Below are positions 25,621 to 38,030 of a DNA stretch of 64,000 nucleotides, piece by piece (position 1 is the first letter of the stretch; every line of letters starts with the position of its first letter). The stretch covers positions 34,245-98,244 of the forward strand of contig JAYMSP010000059.1 in NCBI GenBank assembly GCA_036897095.1, given 5' to 3'. The notes under the pieces were generated by a model that was not told the origin of the DNA, did not search any database, and saw only the letters and a program-made list of their open reading frames with translations. The position numbers were made by a program, and so were the translations under genes. This DNA comes from Plantago elongata (lineage: Eukaryota; Streptophyta; Magnoliopsida; Lamiales; Plantaginaceae).

Positions 25621-26949
25621 ACCTTGATGCGAATTAAATGTCCCGATTTAAATGTCTGAATATTAATGAAAATTGTAGTGGCATTATTAAAATTGTGTTT
25701 GCTATAGAATTGTAATTGGGTAGAGTATTATAGGTTTGTTATATATGTTGAGAAAAAAATTGCTAGAGTCATTTCAATCTTCGACATTTAAATGTCATAA
25801 CAAACACAAAATCCTCAAATAGTATTTAAATTGGCATTTGAATGCTACTCTAGTCAGCCCCTAGACATCATTCATACTGTGTATAAATTAGTAGATAGAG
25901 TAGATAAATTAGGAGACATAAAAGTAGAAATCTAGACGGCTAAAATACTAAAGTGAATAAGTTGAGAAATAAACATATATCCATTATTACAAAATTTAAT
26001 AAGATACCGTATTTTGGGAAGATCGGATAAATATTACATTTTTAATTTTGAACATTGGGCATTTGATAAACATATAATTTTATACCATACTCTTCATATC
26101 CTCATAAATTTATAAATAAAAAAATGTGAAAGTGTATTTCACTGAATTTTTTTATGATTTGTCATTTTAGACTTTTTGTTACTATATTCCTTAAATATAA
26201 ATTGTTATCTACATTTATTTATTTGTTATCATTCTCACATTTTATTTATACTCTCTGTTATTTTTTACTATCATACAACTTTATTAATATAAGTTATTTA
26301 TTTTCTACCTTAATAATTGTGTTATTTAGCCATTGTAATTTTCCTTTTTGATAACATAGGTAGTAAGTAGACATGTAATGTGACAATTAAATGTACAAAA
26401 TTTATCTATTACTAATATTAATTAAATATTTAAAAGTAGTTGTGAATCTCAAAAGGTAGTTTTTCCACTACTTTCTTATTTCTAGGCTAGAAAAATAGTA
26501 CATGTTTTAGTTTAATAGTTGTACAACATATACTAATAATAGGAATTTTAGCATTTATATATTTAAAACTTTATGAAGAATTTTTTAAGTTTTTAATATA
26601 TTTTTTATAGAACTTAATAAATAGCAATGAGAAATGATAATTTTTAAATTTGTAGGTTTTGATACGAAAGGTGTATTTTTTTAATGAAATCGATTTAAAA
26701 TTAAAATTAATAATTATGTTATGTGGATATTCCCGTATTACGAATTCTAGTATTAACATTGATGGAAAGAAGTTTCAAAATTTAATGTACAATCCTTGCG
26801 AGTTATATTATTTCCAGACAAAGTGGTTTGATAATTCTTGGTAAAAGATAATGTCACTTTTTAAAGCCCAGTAAACTTCTCATTTTTATTTTTAACAATT
26901 TCTTTTTCAATTAATATCTTCAAAAGTCAATTAGTACAACCAATTAGAA

Positions 26950-27025
26950 TTTTTTTTTTAAACGGCTAAAGGTGAATCGAACCCCTGATCTATTAATTGG
27001 AGTTAAAGTGTTTTATCAATTGAGT
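26950..27025 (-). repeat. tRNA-derived SINE-like fragment
   Basis: On the minus strand it reads an A-box-like CAACTCAATTGATAAAACAC, then a B-box-like GGTTCGATTC, then TTTAGCCGTTTAAAAAAA. The 3' tail is shared with the SINE copies at 31394-31552 and 50379-50523. It lacks a clear target-site duplication. Confidence 0.45.
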
Positions 27026-27504
27026 TGTATTTCATTGTTCAAACTGAAATGATCTTATAACTGATATGTTATTGAAAAAATAATTGAGTTTGATTTTATT
27101 TACAATAAAAGTAAACTGAAAGTTTCATTTGAAACGGTGTAAATACAAATTTTTGCCTTTTGATTTTTCATGTTTATTACAATTTTGAATTTACACGAAA
27201 ACTTACAAGAACAATAAAATATCTTCCCTTATTTCATGTCTAGGCGCGTGAATATCCTTGTAGTTAAAGTTCAACATGTAAATTTGTGTGATACCTTCTG
27301 AACGGTTTAAAGATAATATTAAATTACATTACCTGGTCAGATGGTTTCATTTATCATGTGTCCAAAATTGACCCATACCTGCAAGTGTAAATAAACGTGG
27401 ATCGTAAATAATAGTCCACATATCGTTCAATTCTATTCGGGTTTGTTGGTTGGGCTTTTTCATAATTATTTGAATTTCGTCCTATCTGACAAATATACAG
27501 TATA

Positions 27505-27778
27505 TAAAAAAATTAATATATTTATTTCGTTAAATTTTAAAATATTAAAGTAAAAAAATTTTAATAAGTCCTAAAAAATATTATATTAATTTTAAAAATA
27601 TTTTAGAAATCAAATTTAATTTTTTTATTAATATTTTTATTTTTCTAATGTAAATATCAATAAAAAATAAATTTATGTTCTAAAATATTTTTGAAAAATA
27701 AAATAATATATTTTTTAAATAATTTATTTTTTATTTAGTATTTTAAAATTTAACAAAATAAATATATTAATTTTTTTA
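27505..27778. mobile_element. long fold-back (inverted-repeat) MITE-like element
   Basis: The first 44 bases and the reverse complement of the last 44 match with about two mismatches (shared core TTAATATATTTATTT). Pairing continues with gaps to the centre near 27640, including AAATATTTTAGAA on both arms, so almost all of the 274 bases can fold into one hairpin. It has no coding capacity. A DNA-transposon-derived MITE is the likely origin; family unknown. Confidence 0.6.
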
Positions 27779-29149
27779 TTTATTGCTTGTTGCCAGACCG
27801 TAAAAAAGCCTTTGTTTATTTATCATTGTCTTTTCAGAGAAGGTGTGTTTGTATGCATTAGAATCGTTTATGTATATGTACCACCAACAACTGGGCTATG
27901 ATTTTTTTTGTTAAATAATGAAACAATATACATTCCATTTTTTTAATAATAAAATATTATCAGTTAATGTTTTAATATGACTCTTTGAAGACGTACTATT
28001 TTACAGTTTTACAGGTGATACGTGTTGAAATTGGTTAATATGCCTATTAAAAGGCCTTCTCCTCACGTGTGAGTCGGTAGGACGTCCGTATTCAACACGT
28101 GACAACAAAGAGGGATCGGAGTAGTTCAAGACCCAACATTACTTGACCGATTCATGAACTCTAATATCACATTTAAATGGACTCTTTTATTCTTTAAAAT
28201 ACTATGTAAGGAAAGAGGTTGTCATATTTCATATACAATAAAAAATAATGTTTGCAGTTAGGAATATCATCTCCTAAGAAGATACAATATAATCTCCATA
28301 ATTTATCAAATGTACCAATTAATCATACAATTACATTGTATCCATATTCCATAGTGTATCACTTTTATGCGTTATTTTTTTATTAGCTACTATAATAAAC
28401 AAATAAAAATGTGAGTAAAAACATGATTTTCCTTAAAAGTTGAAGCATCTCTGGGAAAAAGGAGCATGTAGATTATTTAAGAGCTAAAAATATATTAAGT
28501 GTGTTGTCTTAAACGATGGTGACACATTTACAATATATATAGTGGTATATGACTACTGACTAGGTAATCAAAATAAATTCATGGTGTGTGGTTTCCTTTC
28601 ATTTTCATGCGAAATAAAATAGAACCAAAAATAATTTGTTGCAATATACATGTTTGCTATTTTGTCCTGTGTCATGGGGATTAGCCAATTCCGAATGGAT
28701 TTTGTGTGATCTTTAATGAATGTCTCCATCGTTGCCATACATACCAATTAAGTAATTACATGCTTCCTAGCTATAAGTTGTGTTAAAGGTGGTCCATGTC
28801 TTTACTTTTTAGCTATACAATTCAATAATAGAGTAAACAGTGGCATCACTAATTACTTTTAATTATGATATGATCATCATCTTGTGTTGATACTTGGAAG
28901 GAATGTAACACTCCGTCTTCTTCTTATCAAATCCGACTATATAGACCGGTATAACTTTTCGCAAATTAATATACGAGTGGTATATTAGTTTCACCAACCA
29001 ACACATGTACTATTCGCACATTTTAATTTTCTCATGGTGTTGTTGAAGTGTTAAATATTATATTTAAGTTTAAGCGAATTCTTAATCCGTATAGTCAATA
29101 GGCGGAAACCTATAATCTTTATATACTAGTAGTAAAATTTATATATTGT

Positions 29150-29335
29150 GAATGATTGTCCAATTGATTAAGGTGCTTGTTTTTTAAAGAAATGTCACTA
29201 GTTCAACACCCATCTTCCTCATTTTACCTTGTTTCTACTATATATTTATCTTTTCCCTCTTCTTTTTTACCCCTTTAGTTTTTTTTTTCTATATTCCGAC
29301 CCCCTAAAACTTGGTTTTGAATTCGCCACCGTGTA
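29150..29335 (+). repeat. tRNA-like repeat followed by a dispersed-repeat end
   Basis: A tRNA-promoter-like pair (CCAATTGATTAAGGTGC, then CTAGTTCAACACCC) is followed about 60 bases later by a T-rich run and CCGACCCCCTAAAACTTGG, resembling the repeat ends at about 14080 and 37230. It is probably a decayed composite of mobile DNA. Confidence 0.35.
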
Positions 29336-30564
29336 TACTTATTATGAGGTAGTTGAACGATAGAGATAGAGTCTTTATATAAGCACACGTAGAAAAAGGT
29401 AAATTAAATATTTAATGGTGGACTAAGAGAGTGAGACTGAAGAAAGTAGAGATGATTGGGAAATTCATTCTATAAAGTGGATGTAGTATAAAATAATTGG
29501 CTACATATATGAACCTAGTTACTTTTAAAACAGACAGATAGATGAATGTAAAAACTTTATGGAGAGTGACTGTGACAAAATTTTCTAGGTTCCTTTAGAA
29601 TATTTTCTTTGCCATATGAGTAGTAGACTAAATCATATACTTAAGCATCATTCATTTTTTTAATCTACAAATGGCCGATCGCACGAATGAGAATATTATC
29701 TTATGTCACCTCACCTCAAACTCATTAGTACTAATTGTGCTTAATCACTAATTAGTCTCATACAAACATAAGATTAGGTAAAGCTTATGATGAATCGATC
29801 TTGCAAATTGATGGGGTATATTAGTATTAAAATTGCTACTAGCACTTTATGAAGAGGATTAATTATAAACAAAGGTGAGGATGATAGATAGATTCCGTTC
29901 CACTTTGCATCATGTGCTAATTAACCAGCTGTAATGTCTTCTCTAAATAAAGGGATTAACTAATGCCAATATTCCTATGGTGTAGTATTAATTACATAAA
30001 ATTTAAAAATATGCTGTACTTTTTCCAAATTTTCGCGTGCAATATATTACTAATACAACTTTTTAATGTTCTTTTTTTTATTATTATGTAAAAGGACTTG
30101 AACTTTAATTCTGTTAAATCATGGTATTATACTATTATGTTGTTAAAAAGCATTTTTGTTAATACTAATATTTTCACTCAAATAATTTGAGTTGCAGAGT
30201 ATTGCTTTTGCATGCCTTCAAATTAAGCTAGCTCCATGTGTTTAAGATTGCAACATGTTAAGAAAATGAAGTATTTAATTAAAAAATGTAAATAAGATAA
30301 TATTTTAATTAAGTAAATACTTATTAATAATTGATGAAAATTGGCAAACTTATAAATGTGTTTGTATCATAAGAAACTAAGACAGAGTGACATTTTGGTG
30401 AGGACTATATATATCTTCACGTAAAGTTAGGCAACGTTCTCTATAATTATAATTTTTTTTAATTAAATTAAATTGTAGTATAATATTTAATTAAATAAAG
30501 TTTAATTAAACTGAATCTAACAACTTCTTTTAGTTGAGATAATAGAGCATTAGAATAGACAACA

Positions 30565-30655
30565 AAGCGCAACTCAGTTGGTAAGACGCTTCAACTCCAA
30601 TTAATATGTCGGGAGTTTGAGTCACCCTTTAGTCTTTTAAACAAAAGAGAAAAAG
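30565..30655 (+). repeat. tRNA-derived SINE-like fragment
   Basis: GCGCAACTCAGTTGGTAAGA matches an RNA polymerase III A box and GGGAGTTTGAGTCACC approximates a B box about 40 bases later. The copy ends in TTTTAAACAAAAGAG. It is not a foldable tRNA. Confidence 0.45.
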
Positions 30656-30879
30656 CGCCTCAAGATAGTTCTACGGGAATATATTGAAGACGAGATAAAT
30701 GAAGTATTAGAGAACCAGTGAAAAGGGTAATAATTGATTAACCCAATTACTATTCCGAATCTAAGAATTTCTTAACCTCAAACTTTAATACTTAGTGTGA
30801 CCCTAACCAAGCAATCTGAAAAGGTGTTTAACATATATTTTCATTGTGGCTTTTGGTTATTTTATTGAAAATTACTTTA

Positions 30880-31020
30880 GTTAATTCAGTTCAATTCAAG
30901 TCAATCTAGTTAAGTTTAGTTTAATTCAACTTAGTTATAATTTAAAATTTATTTCAGTTCAGTCCAATTAAGTTCTATTCAATTCATTTCAGTCCAATTA
31001 GTTAAACTTAATAAATTTAA
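30880..31020. repeat. degenerate TTCAGTTCAATT-type short repeat tract
   Basis: About 140 bases made of imperfect TTCAGTYCAATT/TTAGTTTAATTC units. Low-complexity tract of the kind found inside old transposons. No other content seen. Confidence 0.55.
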
Positions 31021-31393
31021 GTTGAAGAGAATATAGTCTTAGTGTGTTGAAATGATTCTAAGTAAAGTTGTAGAAATCTTATGAAAGATCCTATTTATTA
31101 TACTAAATATTATCTTCCAACTTCCAGGTAGTGTAGCGAGATTAATTCGATCCATTTCGATTAGATTTTATGCTAATATTGACTAGATAGTCATAAGAAA
31201 AATCAGATATTATTTTTAACGACGCTACAAATTACTTTATTAGTTATTGATTGACGGCACATTAGAAAACCCGCATGCATCATTTGGGTTGAAAAGGCCT
31301 TAGATCCGATTAAGCACTGATTCACTGAGCTTGGATTCTTATTCGCCAAGTACTATTACACACTTGTTTAATGTAAACTGAAGCATATTGCAT

Positions 31394-31552
31394 TTATTTT
31401 CTTATTTTTATATTTTTTTAAACGGTTAAAATTATAATTCTTTTATTCATATACAAACACATATTTAGTCCTAAACCACCTTATACATCCACTAAAGATC
31501 GAACTCGACATCTCCCCAACTCCATTCTACTGCATCATTTTACACTTTCAAT
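31394..31552 (-). mobile_element. SINE copy with 15-bp target-site duplication
   Basis: The element is flanked by perfect 15-bp direct repeats, TGAAGCATATTGCAT, at 31379-31393 and 31553-31567. On the minus strand it has an A-box-like GATGCAGTAGAATGGAG, a B-box-like AGTTCGATCTTTAG and a 3' end TTTTAACCGTTTAAAAAAAT. The 3' part matches the SINE at 50379-50523. The length of about 160 bases is typical for plant SINEs. Confidence 0.65.
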
Positions 31553-32884
31553 TGAAGCATATTGCATATACAATAGTTGTATACAATTAATGATTTATCT
31601 TTATATGAGAACTTATAATTCAGGGTTCGGAATGATAATATCATACATATTATTTATTTTTCTAACATCACATTCCCAATCAGATTATGTAACGGTGTTC
31701 GGATACGTAATTCATGTGTAAATTTGTTAGTACATGAATACGTGAGTAAAAAGTTTCAAATAGTATACACATTGATTTTTTACTTTTTAATATAAATTAG
31801 TTATATTACAAAATACAATTACATTCATTTTACTACGACTACATCATTCGAAAGTTGAAACTAACTTATATATGTAGGTTGGGAATCCATTAAATAGTTT
31901 TTGGTGTGGGTGATTGAAGAGAATGTAAGCCCTCAAACATGTAAGAAGCAGCGTGTGCCATATGCAAGTAGGTAACGACACTTGTAAGAAAAATGATATG
32001 TAATTGCGAAAATGATATTGTAATTGGCATTATTATAGAGCTTGACTAGTGCTCGTTGAAGTGCTAATGGAATTGCTTTGTGGATTATTTTAGTCCAGCC
32101 TCAACTAAGTTAAGCATTTGTTTAAGATCCTAATGCCGTCCGTACAAACAGTAATCAGCCTTTAGATTTTAATGACCCTTTCCCTAGCCATTGGATTTGT
32201 CCACTTTGGTGGAGAATATTCGGACCAAGATTATACATATACCTTACATGCTCTTGAAATCTTGGTTATTAGATTAATAGATGGGAGAATTATATATTCA
32301 CATCGTTAATTTCTAAGAGAGGAACTTAGTTCATTTTCCAGATTGATTTTTTTTATAAATCGTACGCATTGTTCAATTAAGTATAAAATATAACATGCCT
32401 CGCAAATGCAACTTTTGTTCTTTAAATTGTATTTTTTTTTTAAATTTTTTATAAGACAAGATGTATTAAGACTAGTGTCAAAATATGTTCAACCGAGAAG
32501 GGAAAAAGAATTGTTCCAAAACTCTCTGTCCAGCATGCACTCTTGCTACAATTGCTTAATTCATGTACAATTGTTTCACACATAGGTATTGCTTAATTCT
32601 GCGTACAATTATTTAACATAGTTAATTCATAATTGGCTACCAAACAAATGGCAATTTATAAATGTTGGAAAAGTTTGAATTTTCTCAAGAAATTATTTTC
32701 TAAACCATGGGTGGGAGTATTATATGAATAAAATCTCTAGCTTCTATAGCTACGTTGCAAATAAGTGGAACGAGATATGATGATTATAGTTGAGAAGAAA
32801 GCTTGATGATGAGTGTTATTTAACTTGATCTACCAAGTGTTTGACTGGAGGGGTAATTGTGGTTGATGCTTTGGGTATAAGGTG

Positions 32885-33480
32885 TTTAGCGAATAGAATG
32901 TTTTTGAAAATTTTATAAAAAATTCAGTTAATGATTAGTTGGTGTTCGATATTCACTTATTTGAACTGTTCAAGAACACGTTTATTAATAAACGAACATG
33001 GACACGAACATAAAATTTATTGTTCGGTAATTCGCGAACTGTTCGTGAACAATATAAAAACATATATTTTATTTATATAATATAGTAACTAATATAATTT
33101 AATAATACATTTTACTCTCCATTTTGAATAACGGCGTCTCATAGCTCGTTTTAATTCATATTATTCATAGGATGAATGTATAACATTATGTGGGATGATA
33201 ATATTTTTCTTGAAATATAATTTTTAGGGACCTTTCATTCTATGTTTATAATATTTTTTCTTTATTTTTAGAATTTTAACAACGAATAAACTGTACGCGA
33301 ACACAACCTGAACTGAACCGTCCGCTAACAAAAGCTTAACGAACACTAACGAATAAATAAAAATTTTACCGAACTGAACATGAACAAGTGAATGAGCTAT
33401 TCGATGAACACGAATAATAACATTTTTAATGAACAAATATTTGATAAGCTTCCATATTCAATTCGTTCGGTTCGATAAAC
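32885..33480. repeat. decayed GTTCG/CGAAC-rich repeat element
   Basis: Rich in GAACACGAA, GTTCGTGAAC and CGAACACTAACG phrases on both strands, with local palindromes such as CGCGAACTGTTCGTGAAC near 33030. This composition is common in old dispersed repeats of eudicot genomes. Element ends could not be placed and no protein is encoded. Confidence 0.4.
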
Positions 33481-33740
33481 CTTCCTATTTGGCTCCGTAA
33501 CAAATTACCGTGTTTGGGTTGTAAATTTCAGTCTAAAATGAAGGCAATTTCAAACGCAAGCTCATTACTATCACACGGGTCACAAACATCTAATTAAGAA
33601 ATAAAAGATCTACTTAAAAATCTAACGTCATTAAATATAGGTCCTTTTAAAAAAGAAAACTCAAACAACCTAGAAATAAAGCACAGCCGTATGATAATCC
33701 ATGTAAACCCAAGTAATATGCCACTCGACGCTCGTGGTTA

Positions 33741-34262
33741 GACTGCCCACAAAGGGACGCTGTTGGCACGGCGTCGGGCAACGGCATTCCAGCGGGGCGG
33801 ACGCGGTACCAATAGGCAGGTGTTCGCCTGGCACGGCGCGTAAAGCGTCTGGCAGCAGCCGATTGGATGCTGCCACGTCCACTCCTTTTTTTATTTTTTT
33901 TCGTTTTGTTTGTTTTTCAGATTTTCGATTTATCCGTTTTCGAACGATAATATCTCCCAAAATACTTAATAAAAAAATATTAAAAAATCACCAACGGATA
34001 CGTTTTTTCACAATCTACAAAATGAGACCAAATTTGAATTTCTTTTAATTTTTTAATTATATGTTGTAATATATTCCTCGTTTGTTTTATGCCATTAAAT
34101 TTTAAAACGTTTTTAATAAAACGCAATTTCATTAATTTTAACTTTTAAATAATTTTGTGATATTGAAATTTAAAAAAATAAAAAATGACGTGACGACGAC
34201 GATGCGCCACCACTGGATGCGCCGACGCGCCGTCGACTCGTCACCACCATTGTGGATGGTCG
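33741..34262. mobile_element. Harbinger-like non-autonomous element (deletion derivative)
   Basis: GC- and CpG-rich ends in an AT-rich setting. The left end GACTGCCCACAAAGG and the inverted right end GACCATCCACAATGG match at 11 of 15 positions. TTA stands before the left end and TAA after the right end, so the expected direct TWA duplication is not clean. The AT-rich interior (TAATATCTCC, ACAAAATGAGACCAA) and the 3' block GACGTGACGACGACGATGCG match the longer element at 62392-63584, which carries an ORF1 remnant; this copy lacks that coding section. Confidence 0.55.
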
Positions 34263-34404
34263 TAAGAGTTTAGAATGCAACTTGTAGATACATCATTTTA
34301 ACTATCTTTGACCTTTGGAGTGACTTTTTGAGATAAATTCGTTTGATATCCGGCTACTTCCATGATAAAAGGCAACAACTTCACATAAAACTCAAATATG
34401 ATTA

Positions 34405-34600
34405 CTATTCACACATTTAAACCAATCATTTATCTCTTACACAACATATATATCAAACCTATAATACAAATTCAAACCAATCATCTATCTCTTACACCAA
34501 TCATTTATCTCTTACACAACCTATATAACAAATCTACAATACCGATTCAAATCAATCATTTATCTATTACACAACCTATATAACAAACCATTAATACATT
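34405..34600. repeat. imperfect tandem repeat in a MITE-like stretch
   Basis: Units built on CAATCATTTATCTCTTACACAA recur about four times at about 34425, 34475, 34500 and 34555, with CTATATAACAAA between them. The downstream ATATCAAACATTAATTT and CAAACGGACACTAA resemble a tract at about 51900-52060, suggesting a shared MITE family. Confidence 0.5.
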
Positions 34601-37139
34601 ATATCACTACAATTTTATATCAAACATTAATTTAACCATCTAACTACAATTTGATAATTTTCCCCCCTTTTAAACGGATCCAACTCCAATTCTATTCCAA
34701 ACGGACACTAAATTGTACACAATCACATTGAATCAATATATCATATTCCATTTTACAACAAAACAAGATATATGATCTAATTGAAATACCTCGTTTCTAT
34801 TCATTTTGAATTTCAATTATCCCTAGCAATTACCGTTTTGCAACAAAACACTAGGGATCCCTTTACTACCTTTCTACAAGTACACTACCAACCAGTTGAA
34901 CAAAAGAAAATGGGCAGCTCTAATCCTGTTTAGCGATGATGATTAGTAGTATAATTCTGATCCATATAGGTCGCAGTCTGGCCCAATTTCTAAACTGGCT
35001 GACCACATTACGGCCATTGGGCTCTATTTTAGCCTCATTATTAAACAAACAGACGGACATTAATTGGATTCTTCTAACAAGTGTAACTAAAGACATCAAC
35101 AACACTTCTGCTTAGGGTTTCTCGGATTACTCCCGGACACCCTCACTTGATCTATGGTATTTACTCTTTAAAAAATAAATAAGAAAACGTTTCATCGATC
35201 CTTCCCACTCGTTTCCTTTAGCATTTTCCTCACCCTCTCCATCAAGTGTTAAACGACCAAATCCTTGATTCGACGTGACGTAGACTTAGTGTAGTAGACT
35301 ACTCATTGTTCCCTGGAGGCAGGGGAAATTAAGTCTAATGCAAGCGATGGTTATTCTGAAAATTCATTAAGTTGCTTACCTTTTTATTTGTATAATAAGT
35401 AACAATAAGTAGATGTACTATGGGTTAATATGTACTTTGAGGTTTTATATGAGTGACTTGCCATATTTATGAAGTCATTTGAGTTAACATACATATTGAA
35501 GTTGAATCTCCAATAAAAATGCCGGGTCAATTTTTGTATCCGGATTTCAAAACATACTGCTGAACAGTAGACTTTTAGAATAGAGTAACACAACATGCCC
35601 ATATTTTAAAAATAATAATTGTATCAACGTCAACTACATGATGAATGGTCAATAGTTTTTATAGATAATAACGTGGGCCTAATAAGTTATTAGCCACAAC
35701 AAGAAGGCGGGCCGGTGTATCACATCACGTTGCTGTGTCACATGCTTTCCATGCTTTGGTTTCAAACTTAACGCGTGGCAACATCATTGGTTACAATTTG
35801 GCTATTTAGCCTGCAAGCCCAAAATTCTATTTAGGTTACATGTCTGTCCATTAATTTAGTGGTAGGCGCCTTCATTTCTACGTTACCTACCTTAACAAAC
35901 CATTTTATTTTTACAATTGTTGAAACTATTATACGCAACGTAATCAATAAACATTATTACAAAATAGTTGCTCACACCATTTGGTACATAGCACGAGATG
36001 GACTTGGAATTTAAAGTTCGAAACCAATCTATATATACTAGTTACTTTAAAAGTTAAGTATGAAAAATTCCAAATCATATTTTAATATTTAGGGTTGGAC
36101 GAACATCCTTCATCCCTATGCCGCCTACTAAATTCGCTCGTGAGTATCTATTATTAATACTAATTGAAAAGTTAAAAGTAATTATTAGTCTAAAGAAATA
36201 TTTGTTTTTCACCACATCTTTAATTCTAAGCCATATAAAATTATATTTAATTTGTTAGTTTAATATTTCTACACAAGATTTATTATTAATATGAATTTAG
36301 TACGTATGAAAGTTTTATAGTGGAGTTTGTGATTTTTGAAATTTTTATTATATATTATTAAAGATCTTTATAAATAGTACGTATTCATATTATTTAAATA
36401 ATATATTTATTTTTTATAGTATAAAATTAAAATTAAAAGAATAAGAATTATACGTGAATATTCTCATGTTAAGAATTTAAGTGGGTATTCACGTACTAGG
36501 GGTAATTAGTACTAATTATTTATTAGCTTCTTAGTAGTTGATACTATGCACAAACGGGTCACACTAGTAAGAGTTCAATATGTACTTTACCATTATATAA
36601 TTTATCTTTGGGGTTTGAAACTTTGAATTAAGGATGGGTTTTGGAATGTTATGGCCATGTGATAATTTGAGAACAAGTTGGTGTAAGTAGTCTTTGATGC
36701 GAAGGCCCTTAGTATACAAAAAATGTGCAGATAGAGTATTGATAAATTTTGAAATAAGTTAGTTTAAATAGTATATTAGTTTTGATTCCATTGTTACAGT
36801 CCCTTTAGTATATAAAAGTGTGTATGAATAGTATATTTGGAGAAAAATAGTATAAAATAAATTTGTTACTAAAATTTTTTATATGAGAACAAAAGATGTT
36901 TGGAGAATAAAATAAAACAAAGTACAAATTAACTCGAATTTAAATCAATCACGCCAATCACATATACTCCTCTCTTCACCTCCTCTCATAGACTAATAGT
37001 CATGCTTCTTTAAATTGTCAACACCTCCACACCTCATACAAAAATTGCATCATAATTTAAGGTAAGAAAAATCAGGCACTGGAATAAGGAGGAGGTATGA
37101 GGAGGTGTTTGTCCCTGTTAAAATTTAAAAAAGAAATTT

Positions 37140-37255
37140 TTTATACGTAACATTCTTACTATTTTATGATTTTTCTATCCAACCCTTGTAAAAACCGTTA
37201 TATATATTATTTCGTCCCATCAAACTTCAAATTCTGGGTCCGTCCCTAGAAAATG
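37140..37255. repeat. decayed transposon fragment
   Basis: Ends in CTTCAAATTCTGGGTCCGTC, matching the end of the fragment in DUF4079 intron 1 (13970-14106) in the same orientation. A small inverted repeat (CACCTCATAC and GTATGAGGAGGTG) lies just before it at about 37019-37112. Confidence 0.45.
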
Positions 37256-37425
37256 AATCAACATCAACAAAACAACCACTTAAGTCTACTATTTAACTCG
37301 AACTGGTTTAAGATAAACCCTAAATTTGGTTGGAAACACAATTCTACTATTAAACTCGTGATTGCGAAGGAAACCTGATGCACATGCAGTTGATTGGACA
37401 AAGCAAGAAAGAGAAGGAAAATGTG

Positions 37426-37433
37426 TATATAAA
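37426..37433 (+). promoter_or_regulatory. probable TATA box of the bHLH13-like gene
   Basis: TATATAAA in an otherwise mixed region, about 600 bases upstream of the ATG. The intervening stretch becomes CT-rich like a plant leader, and AAG|GTACAT at about 37662 could open a leader intron. Inference only. Confidence 0.35.
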
Positions 37434-38030
37434 TTATTATGCAATTATACATGTAGAACACACACAAGTTGTACAAACAATTGATTTACCCATCACTTCA
37501 TTTCAACACCACACCTCTCTCTCTGCTTTGCTTCCCTTCTTCTCTGCTTTGTTCTTTTCATTGTCTTCTCAACACCAACTTCTCAATCTCAACCTTTCAT
37601 CAACAACCTAGCTCTTTCTATCTTCTCCAAATAACCATCAAGACCTTCTTATCAATTCAAAAGGTACATATATACTTTGGTCAGTTGGTGAGTGCTTCAT
37701 ATCATTTACTACTTGATTATATTACATTTCAGCCATCATAGTACCATGGCCTTTGATCAATCACGCAATCAATCTCTATGTAACTCGATGTTTCCTTATT
37801 GTTGAGATCTGATACTAGACCAGCATTCCTTCATTTTCTTCTGCCAAGATTGGATATTGGGTTTGAAATGTTTCTGCCATAGATATTGGGCTTTCTTGAT
37901 TTTGTTTGGTTTGCAAATACATAGCTACAGTTACAAGTACATTCTTGAAAGATTGATTCATTGTGGGTTTTGCTGTTTTTGTGTCGATTTGAGTGAGATA
38001 GTTGTTAAAGTTGAAATCTTTTGGTTTGAC

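Larger units (their letters stand above)
25621..37420. other. gene-poor, AT-rich, transposon-littered interval
   Basis: Nearly 12 kb with no open frame that resembles a known protein and no run of splice-compatible exons that I could assemble. It contains the fold-back element, SINE-like copies, Harbinger derivative and tandem repeats listed separately. Stretches between them (for example 25900-26900, 27900-29100, 31600-32850 and 35100-37000) show only AT-rich sequence. The last 1-2 kb probably holds the bHLH13-like promoter. Confidence 0.6.

Noticed and set aside
26950-27025. Possible minus-strand tRNA gene
   Set aside because: No cloverleaf, and the 3' end matches the SINE tail instead.
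30565-30655. Possible tRNA gene
   Set aside because: Only the A and B boxes resemble a tRNA; acceptor and anticodon stems do not form. A SINE fragment is more likely.
33670-34048. Overlapping open frames on both strands in GC-rich sequence
   Set aside because: They come from the stop-poor GC-rich end of the Harbinger-like element and have no domain.
37857-38030. In-frame upstream extension of the bHLH13 gene
   Set aside because: It has no ATG at its head, a Cys/Phe-rich composition unlike the family, and homologues begin near 38031.
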